Notes: generated by a model from the sequence alone, not told the origin. Numbered from the stretch's first letter, positions 25,325 to 34,009 are shown. The stretch: 57,071 nucleotides of DNA from Phycisphaerales bacterium (GCA_020427345.1 JAGQOO010000003.1:1-57071); one strand, 5' to 3'. A program made the numbers and translations.

Positions 25325-25763
25325 TGGTTTGCTCCTTAGATTGGCGTCGGATTCAGAATGCCATGCGCCGAACCGACCACGCCCTCGGTTCAGCGCCGAA
25401 TGTCGCGCAAGACTCACATCCCGTTATCGGCGCGTCCCTCGGCGGCAATGTAGCGAGATGGTCGAGCATCGCGCAATCGATGCGCTTGCGCCTGCCGTCC
25501 TCATGCCCAGCGCAACGGGTGAATCGGGCTATGGGGCCGTTATTCCCGCGCAAACGGCAATTCAGCGTAGCGCCGTCATTCCCGCGCAAGCGGGAACCCA
25601 GTGTAGCGCCGTCATTCCCGCGCAAGCTGGAACCCATCCCCAATCGTCATTCCCGCGAAAGCGGGAACCCAGTGTAGCGCCGTCATTCCCGCGCAAGCGG
25701 GAACCCATCCCCAATCGTCATTCCCGCGAAAGCGGGAACCCAGTCCGTTACCAACCCGCGCCT
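25325..25763. other. Gene-free spacer with repeat array
   Basis: 439 nt between the lipoprotein start and the tryptophanase stop. The right half holds the palindromic repeat array at 25542-25742; the left half (25325-25541) shows nothing recognisable apart from the lipoprotein ribosome site and presumably its promoter. Confidence 0.7.
25542..25742. repeat. Six-unit palindromic repeat array (dRS3-like core)
   Basis: Six copies of a 23-nt unit start at 25542, 25578, 25614, 25649, 25685 and 25720. The core is ATTCCC, eight bases, GGGAAC; units differ at one base of the loop (GCGCAAGC or GCGAAAGC), unit 3 has CTGG for CGGG, and unit 1 has a degraded right arm. Period alternates 36 and 35 nt because two different linkers (13 and 12 nt) alternate, giving a higher-order repeat of about 71 nt. 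The core resembles Neisseria dRS3 and related proteobacterial palindromes. Not CRISPR: units are palindromic and linkers recur. Confidence 0.92.
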
Positions 25764-27146
25764 TCAAACCTCCTCAAACCGCGCCGTAAAGTGCCGCAGC
25801 ACCGGTGGCTCATGCACGATTCTCAGGCCGCGCAGCGACTGCGGATCCTTCGCCAATTCGCCCGCCGCCTCGATGACATAGTCCATATGACTCTGTGTGT
25901 ACACGCGGCGCGGCATCGCCAGCCGCACCAGCTCCAGTCGCGGCGGCGCGGCGGGTTGGGTCTCGGTCGCGTGCGGCGGGGCTTGCCCGAACATCACCGA
26001 GCCGATCTCAACGGCGCGAATGCCCGCCTTTCGATACAGCCCGCAAACGACCGCCTGTCCGGGAAACTGCGACGCCGGAATGTGCGGGCAGAGCGCGCCG
26101 GCGTCGATGTAGACCGCGTGCCCGCCCGGCGGCTGGACGATCGGCACGCCCGCCGCCGACAGGGCGTCTCCCACATACGCGACGCTTCGAATCCGGTAGG
26201 CGAGGTAGTCTTCGTGCAGCACTTCTTCGAAGCCGCATGCCATCGCCTCGAGATCGCGCCCGGCGAGTCCGCCATATGTAACGAACCCTTCAGTGAGAAT
26301 CAGCAGGTTGCTCGCCTGCATGAACAGCTTCTCGTCGCGCAGCAACAACAGCCCGCCGGTGTTGACCAGACCGTCTTTCTTCGCGCTGATCGTCGCGCCG
26401 TCGGCGAGGTTGAACATTTCGCGCACGATCTCGCGCACGGGGTGATCCTGCATTCCCGGCTCGCGCTGTTTGATCAGATAGGCGTTTTCGGCGAAGCGGC
26501 AGGCGTCAAGGAACAGCGGCAGCTTGTGCCGATCGCACACGGCGCGAACCGCCCGCAGATTGGCGAGGCTGACAGGTTGCCCGCCGCCGCTGTTGTTGGT
26601 GACGGTCACCATCACCAGCGGGACATTCTCGGCGCCGACCTTGTTGATCAGCGCTTCCAGCGCCGCCACATCGAGATTGCCCTTGAACGGATGCCGCTCA
26701 GCTGGTCGGCGTGTTTCGGGGCATGGGATATCCACCGCGACGGCGCCGGTGTGTTCGACATTTGCGCGGGTTGTATCGAAATGCGTGTTATTGGGCACCC
26801 AGCGCCCCGGCGCGCCGACGAGGTCGAACAGAATCCGCTCGCTCGCCCGACCCTGGTGCGTCGGGAGGATGTGCTTGAACCCGAATACCTCCTGCACGCG
26901 TTCCTGAAAGCGATAGAAGCTCGGCGAGCCGGCGTAGGATTCGTCGCCGCGCTGCAACCCCGCCCACTGCGCCGCCGACATCGCGCCGGTTCCGCTGTCG
27001 GTCAACAGATCAATCAACACCTCGTCGGCGTGAATCAGAAACGCGTTGAACCCCGCCTCGCGCAGAATGCGCTCGCGCTCGGCGGGCGTCGTGATGCGAA
27101 TCGGCTCAACGCTTTTGATGCGAAATGGTTCGATGACGGTTTTCAT
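25764..27146 (-). CDS. tnaA: Tryptophanase (PLP-dependent beta-eliminating lyase)
   Basis: Cleaves tryptophan to indole, pyruvate and ammonia. From the ATG at 27146 (GGAGG 4 nt upstream) it is 460 residues. The PLP lysine lies in ISAKKDGLVNTGG. Tryptophanase rather than tyrosine phenol-lyase is favoured by YIDAGALCPHIPASQFP, AGIRAVEIGS and YTQSHMDYVIEA, which match TnaA where phenol-lyases have DARRF and different residues. No tnaB permease or tnaC-like leader peptide was seen. Repeat-rich spacers flank it on both sides, so it may have been acquired. Confidence 0.88.
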   Translation of the reverse strand: MKTVIEPFRIKSVEPIRITTPAERERILREAGFNAFLIHADEVLIDLLTDSGTGAMSAAQWAGLQRGDESYAGSPSFYRFQERVQEVFGFKHILPTHQGRASERILFDLVGAPGRWVPNNTHFDTTRANVEHTGAVAVDIPCPETRRPAERHPFKGNLDVAALEALINKVGAENVPLVMVTVTNNSGGGQPVSLANLRAVRAVCDRHKLPLFLDACRFAENAYLIKQREPGMQDHPVREIVREMFNLADGATISAKKDGLVNTGGLLLLRDEKLFMQASNLLILTEGFVTYGGLAGRDLEAMACGFEEVLHEDYLAYRIRSVAYVGDALSAAGVPIVQPPGGHAVYIDAGALCPHIPASQFPGQAVVCGLYRKAGIRAVEIGSVMFGQAPPHATETQPAAPPRLELVRLAMPRRVYTQSHMDYVIEAAGELAKDPQSLRGLRIVHEPPVLRHFTARFEEV

Positions 27147-27342
27147 CAGCCCTCCCTTCCGACGGCGAATCGATGTCGGGGATTCGTCGGGCATCATAGA
27201 CTCAAACTGCGATACGGGCGTTGAACTTGGGAACGCGCGGCATTCTCCGTCGGCCGGTGGCCTGCGCATGGCAAGTCTCCGTCAACAATCTGGACGACAT
27301 GTCGGGTCGATGACCAGGCCCACTTCTCAGACCGCCCTCGCC

Positions 27343-27368
27343 GTGTGCCACTGCCGTCTCGGCAGTGG
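27343..27368. repeat. Dispersed palindromic element, copy 1
   Basis: GTGTG followed by a perfect 9-bp hairpin (CCACTGCCG, loop TCT, CGGCAGTGG, at 27348-27368). The first 25 nt recur identically at 32746-32770 and a variant recurs inverted at 32802-32827. Confidence 0.88.
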
Positions 27369-27497
27369 TCACTACTCTCTCAGGATAATCCCGCGCTTCG
27401 GCAATCGCGTGGCAAACTTGCTGTGATGACACCGTTGGGCTCGCTATTCCGGCTGCCCGCCCGAGATGGCCTCCGTTGAGGCGCCAATTAGGCAAAA

Positions 27498-27524
27498 CAT
27501 GCTTACGCCTGCGGCGAAAGCATG
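27498..27524. repeat. CATGCTT palindrome
   Basis: Imperfect inverted repeat with 12-nt arms (one mismatch) and a 3-nt loop, CATGCTTACGCC / GGCGAAAGCATG. On the minus strand it is followed by TTTTG, so it could act as a weak terminator there, or it is a REP-like element. Confidence 0.7.
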
Positions 27525-27610
27525 CCCCCCAACCCCTGCTCGCCGATGTTGTTACCAGATAGCGCGCATCGCGAAACGCGCAACAAACAATCGGCCTCCG
27601 CGAACCGCCC

Positions 27611-29242
27611 ATGACCGACGCCCTCGACCGCAAAATCCTCTCCATCGACGCGATGACGCGCGAGCGGCAGGTCTTGCGCGACGCCGGGCGGTCCGTCGTC
27701 CAGTGCCACGGCTGTTTCGACATCGTGCACCCCGGCCACATTCGCTATCTCCGCTTCGCCCGCCAGCTCGGCGACGCGCTGATCGTCTCGCTCACCGGCG
27801 ATTCGCAGATCGCCAAAGGCCCGAACCGCCCCTACATCCCGCAAGATCTGCGGGCCGAGAATCTCGCCGCCCTCGAATTCGTGGACTATGTCGTCATTGA
27901 CGCCAACCCGACCGCACGCGAACTGCTGACCCGACTGCGGCCGGACGTGTATGTCAAAGGCCGCGAATACGCCAACGCCGGCGACCCGCGCTTCGAGCAG
28001 GAGCGCGACATCGTCGAGTCTTATGGCGGGCGCGTCGTGTTCCATAGCGGCGACATCGTTTTCAGTTCATCGCGCCTGATTCGCTCGATGGACGCTGACG
28101 CGAGCCTTGAAGAATGCCGTTTGCGCAGCATGCTGGCGCAGGCCGGCGTCACCCGCGGCGGGCTCGAAAACACGCTGAACGAACTTGGTGGCTTGCGCGC
28201 GATCGTCATCGGCGACGCGCTGCGCGAGCAGACCGTCATCTGCGACGCCGGCGCCGCAGCGGCCGACGCCCCCGCGCTGCTGCTGCAACAACTCGAATCA
28301 AACGCGTACTGGACGGGAGCGGCAGCAATCGCGGCGCAACTGCGGGCGTTCGATGTGCAGACGCGCCTGATCACCGTCGCGAACGACAGCGACATCGAAT
28401 CCATGCGCGGCGAACTCGCGGACGTGGCGGTGGACGCCGTTCGTAATGACGCCGCGTGCCGCGGTCGCACGCTGTTTATCGCCGACGACACGCGCCTGTT
28501 CGAACTGCATCACGGCGCGCCAAGCGCCATCGATTCCGCCGTCCAACATCGCCTGATCGAACGCGTCGAACCGCTGCTCGATCAATGCGATCTTCTGATC
28601 TTCTGCGACGCTGGCGGTGGACTGCTGTCGCGCTCGCTGGTCGAACGCCTCAGCGCAAGGCGACGCGAGGCGCGGCCGTTTATCGCCGGCTGCGCTCAAG
28701 GTCCCAAGGGCGATCTGACCACGATGTCCGGCGTCAACCTGATCTTTGCCCCCGAGCGCCGCCTGCGCGAAGCCGTTCACGACATGACGTCTAGTCTGCC
28801 CGCCGCATGCTGGAATCTGCTCAGCCAGACACGGGTCGGAGCGGCGGTTGTCAGCCTGCACAAGCGCGGTCTGATCAGCTTCTTCGGCGACACGCGTGGC
28901 GCCGGCAATGCAGACGGCTCCGCGAATCGTCTGCAAAGCGCGTATATCCCGAATCTGTGTGACGCGCCGCTCGATCTACTCGGCGCCGATGAGACGGCGT
29001 TTTCGATCGCCGCCGCCGCGCTCGCCGCCCGGGCGGATCACGCGTCGGCGACATATCTCGCGACTGCGGCGCACGGCCTCGCCGCGCGGCGCGCCGGTCG
29101 CGCGATGATCACAACTTCTGACCTGTCGCGCTGGCTGGCGAATCGCGCCGAGCTGCGCCCGGATAGCCGCTTCATGCCTGATTCGGCGACGCTCGGCGAC
29201 ATCGCCCGCCTCGCGCCGCCGCTCGCGGAGACCGCCCGATGA
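27611..29242 (+). CDS. HldE-like protein: nucleotidyltransferase followed by degenerate PfkB-like domain
   Basis: 543 residues. N-terminal about 160: RfaE2/HldE-type nucleotidyltransferase with HGCFDIVHPGH (HxGH at 40-43), VKGREY and FSSSRLIRSM, expected to couple heptose-1-phosphate or a related phosphate to a nucleotide. C-terminal about 190-543: ribokinase-like fold beginning IVIGDALREQTV, but the catalytic GAGD motif reads GADE (about 458-461) and the N-terminal GGAANVA segment is TGAAAIA, so kinase activity is doubtful. The domain order is the reverse of E. coli HldE. The stop overlaps the next start (ATGA), indicating joint work with the glycosyltransferase, probably in surface-glycan synthesis. 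Confidence 0.82.
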   Translation: MTDALDRKILSIDAMTRERQVLRDAGRSVVQCHGCFDIVHPGHIRYLRFARQLGDALIVSLTGDSQIAKGPNRPYIPQDLRAENLAALEFVDYVVIDANPTARELLTRLRPDVYVKGREYANAGDPRFEQERDIVESYGGRVVFHSGDIVFSSSRLIRSMDADASLEECRLRSMLAQAGVTRGGLENTLNELGGLRAIVIGDALREQTVICDAGAAAADAPALLLQQLESNAYWTGAAAIAAQLRAFDVQTRLITVANDSDIESMRGELADVAVDAVRNDAACRGRTLFIADDTRLFELHHGAPSAIDSAVQHRLIERVEPLLDQCDLLIFCDAGGGLLSRSLVERLSARRREARPFIAGCAQGPKGDLTTMSGVNLIFAPERRLREAVHDMTSSLPAACWNLLSQTRVGAAVVSLHKRGLISFFGDTRGAGNADGSANRLQSAYIPNLCDAPLDLLGADETAFSIAAAALAARADHASATYLATAAHGLAARRAGRAMITTSDLSRWLANRAELRPDSRFMPDSATLGDIARLAPPLAETAR

Positions 29243-30882
29243 CCATTAGACCGCAGGACGTTTCGCTCTACATTCCCGCTCGCGATACAGCCCGCACAAT
29301 TGCCGCGGCGATCGAAAGCGTGCGAAAGCAGACCGTCACACCTGCGCGGTTCTTCGTCATTCTCGATTCGCGTTCCAGTGACGACTCCGCCGCGATCGTG
29401 CGCGAAACCGGCGTTGAAGTCGTCGAACAAACGAGTGGCCGCCTCGGCCATGGCCGGAATATCGCAATCGAGTCATGTCGCACGCCGTGGCTCGCGTCGT
29501 GCGACGCAGACGTCACGCTCGAACCCGATTGGATGGCCGCGCTGATCGACGCCGCCAATCAGCCGCTACGGGCTAACGCGCGCATCGCCGCGGTCGGCGG
29601 CGGCACGCTCGAATCGCTGCATACGCCCGCCGACGCGTGGCGTTCGGTGAACATGCCGCACAACTGGGGACCGGCGGGCTTCGACAATCCATTCATGCTC
29701 GTCAGCGAGATGATGGCCCGCGTCGACGTACTGCGCGACATCGGCGGCTATCTGCCGGACCTGCGCTACGGCGAGGATTCCGATTTGTGCCAGCGCCTGC
29801 GGCACGCCGACTACACGCTGCGCTACACGCCGCACGCGAAAGCCTGGCACGACCGCCGCGACACGCCGGGCAGCGTGCTGAATCTGCGCTGGGCGTATTC
29901 GTACAATCGCCAGCGCCCGCGTTTCGAGAGCATTCCCGGCCTGATCGAGAAACTCGACGTCAATCGTTCGTACGTGATTCAAAGCCTGTCGCAGACGTTG
30001 CACAGCGATCAGATCGAGACAATCGCACTCAGCTTGGCGATCTGGTTTCATCACGCCGTGCGCGATCTGCGTGAAGCGCTGTCGCGCTGGCCGCTGCTGG
30101 ACGAACAGACGCGCCGATGGGCTGAAGCGCGGCTGTGGCGAGCGCTGTGCGAAGCGTCGCCCGCCTGTGTGCAATCGACGCTGACGCGCTTCGCAAAATG
30201 GATCGACATTGCCGAGGCGGTCGATTCAGCCGCAAGCCAACCTGAGACGCGTTTGTTGAAGGACTACTTCGCCCGCGTCGCTCAAGCGACCGCCGCGTTG
30301 TGTCAGGAGATTCCGGACGAAACGCTTATCGAAGTCATGCGATCTGCGCTAGTGATCGACGGCGCGATCAAGCCGGAGCGATCGCCCAATCGACTGTCCG
30401 AGCCGCCCGCAACGGCGACGTTTCGAAGCGAACGCCCCAATCGCGCCGCCTGGGCCTGGAACCGACTCGCGGCCACGCTCAACATCGACATGAACAGCGT
30501 TAGTCGCATTCATGTCTGCGGGCCAGTGCTGAACGGGGAAATGCCCTCCGGCTTATCAGAATCACAGCCCCCACGCGGCATATGCGTGACGCTCGCGCCA
30601 CACCTCGAACTCGCGGACAACCCGCTAGTCGCCCTGCGAAACGCGCTGTCGCGCGGCGACCGGGTCGCCGTCGGCTATCAATCGCCGACACGCTTCGCGC
30701 CAAGCGCGCTGTTCCTGACACCGCGCGACATCGCGTCAGAATGCGCGATGGCAGGCTTCGAGATTCTGGACTTCCACGCGGAAGCGGGATTGACGCGCGT
30801 GGTCGCGGAACGAAAGCAAGAACAGCCGAACAACCGATCTCACAAACTCGCCACAACACCGCCCGAATTGCAAACGGTTTGA
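29239..30882 (+). CDS. Family 2 glycosyltransferase with long C-terminal region
   Basis: 547 residues. GT-A domain in the first about 230: LYIPARDTARTIAAAIESVR, VILDSRSSDDS, the acidic ASCDADVTLEPDW and the downstream GEDSDLCQRLR (ED catalytic-type motif). The C-terminal 300 residues show no recognised domain; part around SQPPRGICVTLAPHLEL resembles a methyltransferase-like tail only loosely. No membrane helices. Start ATG at 29239 overlaps the HldE-like stop by 4 nt. The two probably act in one glycan pathway. It converges on the uracil-DNA glycosylase gene with a 4-nt gap. Confidence 0.83.
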   Translation: MTIRPQDVSLYIPARDTARTIAAAIESVRKQTVTPARFFVILDSRSSDDSAAIVRETGVEVVEQTSGRLGHGRNIAIESCRTPWLASCDADVTLEPDWMAALIDAANQPLRANARIAAVGGGTLESLHTPADAWRSVNMPHNWGPAGFDNPFMLVSEMMARVDVLRDIGGYLPDLRYGEDSDLCQRLRHADYTLRYTPHAKAWHDRRDTPGSVLNLRWAYSYNRQRPRFESIPGLIEKLDVNRSYVIQSLSQTLHSDQIETIALSLAIWFHHAVRDLREALSRWPLLDEQTRRWAEARLWRALCEASPACVQSTLTRFAKWIDIAEAVDSAASQPETRLLKDYFARVAQATAALCQEIPDETLIEVMRSALVIDGAIKPERSPNRLSEPPATATFRSERPNRAAWAWNRLAATLNIDMNSVSRIHVCGPVLNGEMPSGLSESQPPRGICVTLAPHLELADNPLVALRNALSRGDRVAVGYQSPTRFAPSALFLTPRDIASECAMAGFEILDFHAEAGLTRVVAERKQEQPNNRSHKLATTPPELQTV

Positions 30883-30886
30883 ACCG

Positions 30887-31747
30887 CTACTTCGCCTTCG
30901 GCAGCGCAATCCCAAGGAACTTCATCACCTCCTGCAAATCCGCCCACGCCTTCCCCTTTTCACCGGGGCTGCGCAGCAGATACGCCGGGTGAAACGTCGG
31001 CATCAATCGGCACTTCGGCAAACCGACATGCGCCAACTCCGGCGGCGGGAAGTCATGAAACGCGCCGCGCAGTTTGCCGATCGGCGTGTTCGTCGCCAGC
31101 AGCGTCTGCGCCGCCGGCCGGCCGAGTGTGACGATCACCTGTGGCCGCAGAATCGCGAGTTGGCGGCACAGGAACGGCGAGCATGTCGCGGATTCGTCCG
31201 GCGTAGGCGTGCGATTGCCGGGCGGGCGACACTTCACGACATTCGCGATGTACACCTCTTCGCGCGACAGCGTCATCGCCTGAATCATGCGCGTCAGCAA
31301 TTGCCCCGCTCGGCCGACGAACGGCTCGCCGCACGCGTCCTCATCCGCGCCGGGGCCTTCGCCGACAAACACGACTTTCGGCCGAGCGAATCCGACGCCG
31401 AACACGGTTTGCGTCCGCCCCTGTTGAGAGAGCGGGCAGCGCGTGCATCCGCGCACGTGCTTCTCATCCAGCAAGCGCAGCGCGGACCCCGCTTCTTCGA
31501 CCGATAGTTCGCGATCGCACATCGGCGGAAGATCATCCGAGCCTGTGACCGGCACGACGTTCGCGGGAATCGGCGACGGCGCGGCGCCCTTCGCCGCGCC
31601 AGACGATTCTGCGCCCATCCGAGCCCGCCCGGCCGCCGCCGGCTTGACTGCGGGCCGCTGGACCGCCATCGGCGGACCATCCGCGGAAACGCCCACATGG
31701 CGGATTCCGAGGCGAAGTTCGTTTCGAAGCCACTCGCGCAGTATCAA
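30887..31747 (-). CDS. Family 4 uracil-DNA glycosylase
   Basis: Removes uracil from DNA; family 4 enzymes carry a [4Fe-4S] cluster. Four cysteines of the cluster are visible: CTRCPL, then [14 protein letters not shown] and ATCSPFL. Active-site segments [20 protein letters not shown] and [13 protein letters not shown] are typical. The N-terminal about 80 residues are a low-complexity extension not needed for the fold. Start: TTG at 31747 with GGAGG about 5 nt upstream. The gene is divergent from the glycosyltransferase at 31823 with only 75 nt between. Confidence 0.92.
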   Translation of the reverse strand: MILREWLRNELRLGIRHVGVSADGPPMAVQRPAVKPAAAGRARMGAESSGAAKGAAPSPIPANVVPVTGSDDLPPMCDRELSVEEAGSALRLLDEKHVRGCTRCPLSQQGRTQTVFGVGFARPKVVFVGEGPGADEDACGEPFVGRAGQLLTRMIQAMTLSREEVYIANVVKCRPPGNRTPTPDESATCSPFLCRQLAILRPQVIVTLGRPAAQTLLATNTPIGKLRGAFHDFPPPELAHVGLPKCRLMPTFHPAYLLRSPGEKGKAWADLQEVMKFLGIALPKAK

Positions 31748-31822
31748 CCCGCCCTCCCGCGTCTCTACTGAAATGCCGGGCGCACCTTACGCGCGGCCGG
31801 CAAACGCGACAAGGAGAATCGG

Positions 31823-32695
31823 ATGTTGGCGGAAAAGACGCATAACAGGAGCTATGGCGCCGCCCCGGAAACGCCGATCTTGCGACCGGGGACACCGGCC
31901 ACTAGAGTCGCCCCGCCCGCGACAGGGGCGGAGCGGGCAAAACGCTACGGAGACGCAGGCGTGGGCTTCAAAAAACCACCGCTGAAACCGCTATCGCTGA
32001 CGATTTTTTTCCCGTGCTACAACGAGGAAGCGAACGTCGAGAAAGTCACGCGCCAGGCGGTCGAAGTCGGCCGCAAGGTCGCCGACGATCTCGAAGTCAT
32101 CATCGTCAACGACGGCTCAAAGGACCGCACCGAGGAAGTCGCCGACAGGCTCGCCGCCGAGATTCCCGAAGTGCGGGCCGTGCATAACAAGCCCAATCGC
32201 GGCTACGGCGGCGCCCTGCAACGCGGCTTTCGCGAGGCGACCAAGAACTGGATTTTCTACACGGACGGCGACGGCCAGTTTGATCTGAACGAGTTGCCGA
32301 AGATTCTGCCGTTGCTCGAAACGAACGACATCGTGAGTTGCTATCGCGCCAAGCGGCAGGACCCGTTCATGCGAAAGATGAACGCTTTCGCGTGGAGCAC
32401 GCTGGTCAACATGCTGTTCCACATCAAGGTGCGTGACATCGACGGCGCCTTCAAGATTTATCCCAAGCCGTTTATCGACGCGATCGAGTTGCACAGTACC
32501 GGCGCGCTGATCGACACCGAAATGCTGGCCAAAGCCCGCGCGCACAAACTGTCGATCGGGCAGATGCCGATCACGCACTACCCGCGCACCGCTGGCCAGC
32601 AGACCGGCGCCAATCTGAAAGTGATCGCGAAAGCGTTCCGCGAACTGTTCAAGCTGCGCAAGCAGATTCGCAACGAAGGCAAACGCGCGTTGTAG
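31823..32695 (+). CDS. Family 2 glycosyltransferase, dolichol-phosphate-mannose-synthase-like
   Basis: 290 residues. After a variable N-terminus of about 55 residues the GT-A domain begins LTIFFPCYNEEANVEKV, then IIVNDGSKDRTEEVAD, NRGYGGALQRGF and FYTDGDGQFDLNELP with the DxD-type metal site. It ends with IGQMPITHYPRTAGQQTG and a basic tail; no C-terminal membrane helices, unlike the enzyme at 5878. AAGGAG lies 6 nt before the ATG. Acceptor probably a lipid-linked phosphate; the sugar is unknown. Confidence 0.85.
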   Translation: MLAEKTHNRSYGAAPETPILRPGTPATRVAPPATGAERAKRYGDAGVGFKKPPLKPLSLTIFFPCYNEEANVEKVTRQAVEVGRKVADDLEVIIVNDGSKDRTEEVADRLAAEIPEVRAVHNKPNRGYGGALQRGFREATKNWIFYTDGDGQFDLNELPKILPLLETNDIVSCYRAKRQDPFMRKMNAFAWSTLVNMLFHIKVRDIDGAFKIYPKPFIDAIELHSTGALIDTEMLAKARAHKLSIGQMPITHYPRTAGQQTGANLKVIAKAFRELFKLRKQIRNEGKRAL

Positions 32696-32745
32696 CCACC
32701 CTCGTGTTATCGCCTCTGCGCCTCCGCGCCGGTGTGCCCGCGCCG

Positions 32746-32770
32746 GTGTGCCACTGCCGTCTCGGCAGTG
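32746..32770 (+). repeat. Dispersed palindromic element, copy 2
   Basis: Identical over 25 nt to the copy at 27343, including the CACTGCCG / CGGCAGTG hairpin. Confidence 0.88.
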
Positions 32771-32801
32771 ATCGAAGACCCATGGCGCGTGCGCTTGAGA
32801 A

Positions 32802-32827
32802 CCACTGCCGATACGGCAGTGGCACAC
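32802..32827 (-). repeat. Dispersed palindromic element, copy 3 (inverted)
   Basis: CCACTGCCG, loop ATA, CGGCAGTGG then CACAC: the reverse complement of copies 1 and 2 with a changed loop. With copy 2 it forms a large inverted repeat around a 31-nt centre. Confidence 0.87.
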
Positions 32828-33014
32828 CGACGGCTGTTCCTCGTCGAGCCGGCGCGTTACCACACCACACCGGCTTCCCGCCTCATCCCGATTTGGCGCA
32901 AATCGCGCTAGGCGACGGCTTTGTGATTGCCTATACTGCCCCTACGCGGCAAGGAAGCCGCGATTCCGGCGCTCGGATCCGCGCCGACAGTCTCGCCAAC
33001 GCAAGGAGGCGCTC

Positions 33015-33710
33015 ATGTCCACCGAATCCTCTTTCTGGCAGCGCATCGGCGGCGTTTTTCGTCCCGCCAACGGCAAGCAGGGCAACGGCCACAACATCGA
33101 AAACGGCAAAAGCGCCAATGGCGGCCACGAAGTCGCGCAAGCGAATATCACACGACGGCCGCCGTCCGTGAACGAGCTGCGCGAGGGGTATGACCGCGTC
33201 GTCACGCTGATGGACACGATGCGCGACCATTTCGACAAGCAGGACCAGCGCGCGAATAAGCTCGTTACTTCCGTCGAGCGCATCGCCGGCACGCTCGAAC
33301 AACTCGCCAAGGCGCAGGACAAGCAGAATGAATCGATCAGCGCCATCGCGTCGCAGGTGGATTCCGCGCAGCGCTTCAACTCGTCGGTCTCATCCGCACT
33401 GATGGAGTTACCGACCAGCCTGCAGGCGCAGGCGGATACCGTTCGCGCCATGGGTCGCCAGTTCGAAGCATCGCAGCAGTCGCTCCGCGGCCTCAACGAC
33501 GCGGTCGAGTCGCTGCGCCTTGCGAACGTCGCGCAGGTCGAATCGCTCCGCAAGCTCACCGCCGACTCCGGCGATCAGCAGGAGTCGCTCCGCACGATGC
33601 TCAAGGCACAGGATCGCCGCTTCACCGTGGGCGCCATCGTCGCCGGCGTGATCGGCGTCGGCCTGATCGGCGGCGTGATCGTGGCGCTGGTCGCCGTCCT
33701 CCGAGGCTGA
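33015..33710 (+). CDS. Coiled-coil protein with C-terminal membrane anchor, unknown
   Basis: 231 residues. After a Gly/Asn-rich N-terminus, residues about 55-195 have a heptad-like pattern rich in Gln, Glu, Leu and Ala (for example LVTSVERIAGTLEQLAKAQ), and the last 25 residues form one membrane helix (GAIVAGVIGVGLIGGVIVAL), so it is a tail-anchored protein facing the cytoplasm. No family recognised. AGGAGG lies 5 nt before the ATG. The next small gene starts 1 nt after its stop. Confidence 0.8.
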   Translation: MSTESSFWQRIGGVFRPANGKQGNGHNIENGKSANGGHEVAQANITRRPPSVNELREGYDRVVTLMDTMRDHFDKQDQRANKLVTSVERIAGTLEQLAKAQDKQNESISAIASQVDSAQRFNSSVSSALMELPTSLQAQADTVRAMGRQFEASQQSLRGLNDAVESLRLANVAQVESLRKLTADSGDQQESLRTMLKAQDRRFTVGAIVAGVIGVGLIGGVIVALVAVLRG

Positions 33711-33711
33711 T

Positions 33712-33909
33712 TTGGCCGCGAAAAAGAGCAAGAAACCAGCCCCGCCCGCCGGTTCGGGGCAGTGGAAGCCGGTGTGCGCGATCGTGATCGGCCTTGCCCT
33801 GACGATCGGCGCCGGACGACTCGCCCGCTACGCCGCCACCCGCGGCTTTTCCGCACAGACGCCCACGCGGACCCCTCTGGCAGCGGACTTCAATCCGCTC
33901 GATCCGTAG
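33712..33909 (+). CDS. Small single-pass membrane protein, unknown
   Basis: 65 residues from a TTG start 1 nt after the previous stop, with GAGG 5 nt upstream inside that gene. A basic Lys/Pro-rich N-terminus is followed by one membrane helix (VCAIVIGLALTIGAG) and a short tail. Likely co-translated with the tail-anchored protein. No family recognised; the small size leaves some doubt. Confidence 0.6.
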   Translation: MAAKKSKKPAPPAGSGQWKPVCAIVIGLALTIGAGRLARYAATRGFSAQTPTRTPLAADFNPLDP

Positions 33910-33928
33910 GTCGGGTCATCGACCCGAC
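33910..33928. repeat. GTCGGGTC palindrome
   Basis: Perfect 8-bp inverted repeat with a 3-nt loop directly after the stop of the small membrane-protein gene, in a convergent spacer. No T-tract follows, so it is either a REP-like element or a weak transcription barrier. Confidence 0.65.
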
Positions 33929-34009
33929 ATCGCGACCGGATCCACTGATCAAGCAGTGGCCGAGAGCCGGCTTGTCGCATGTCGTGGGGCAGGGATCGAT
34001 GAATCAGCG

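Larger units (their letters stand above)
27147..27610. other. Gene-free spacer with palindromic elements
   Basis: 464 nt between divergent tnaA and the HldE-like gene. It must hold both promoters but none stands out. It contains the palindrome at 27343-27368 and a second one at 27498-27524; the remainder has no ORF with a plausible ribosome site. Confidence 0.7.
32696..33014. other. Gene-free spacer containing an inverted pair of palindromes
   Basis: 319 nt between two plus-strand genes. It holds copies 2 and 3 of the CCACTGCCG element in opposite orientation, and a directly duplicated 13-nt GCGCCGGTGTGCC just before copy 2. The last 100 nt should contain the promoter of the gene at 33015. 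Confidence 0.7.

Noticed and set aside
25542-25742. CRISPR array (regular 35-36-nt period of a 23-nt repeat)
   Set aside because: Repeats are palindromic, linkers are only 12-13 nt and just two linker sequences alternate; no cas genes nearby.
25212-27224. 670-residue plus-strand open frame
   Set aside because: It runs through the repeat array and then antisense to tnaA; Arg/Ala-rich composition, no domain, explained by GC-rich codon bias.
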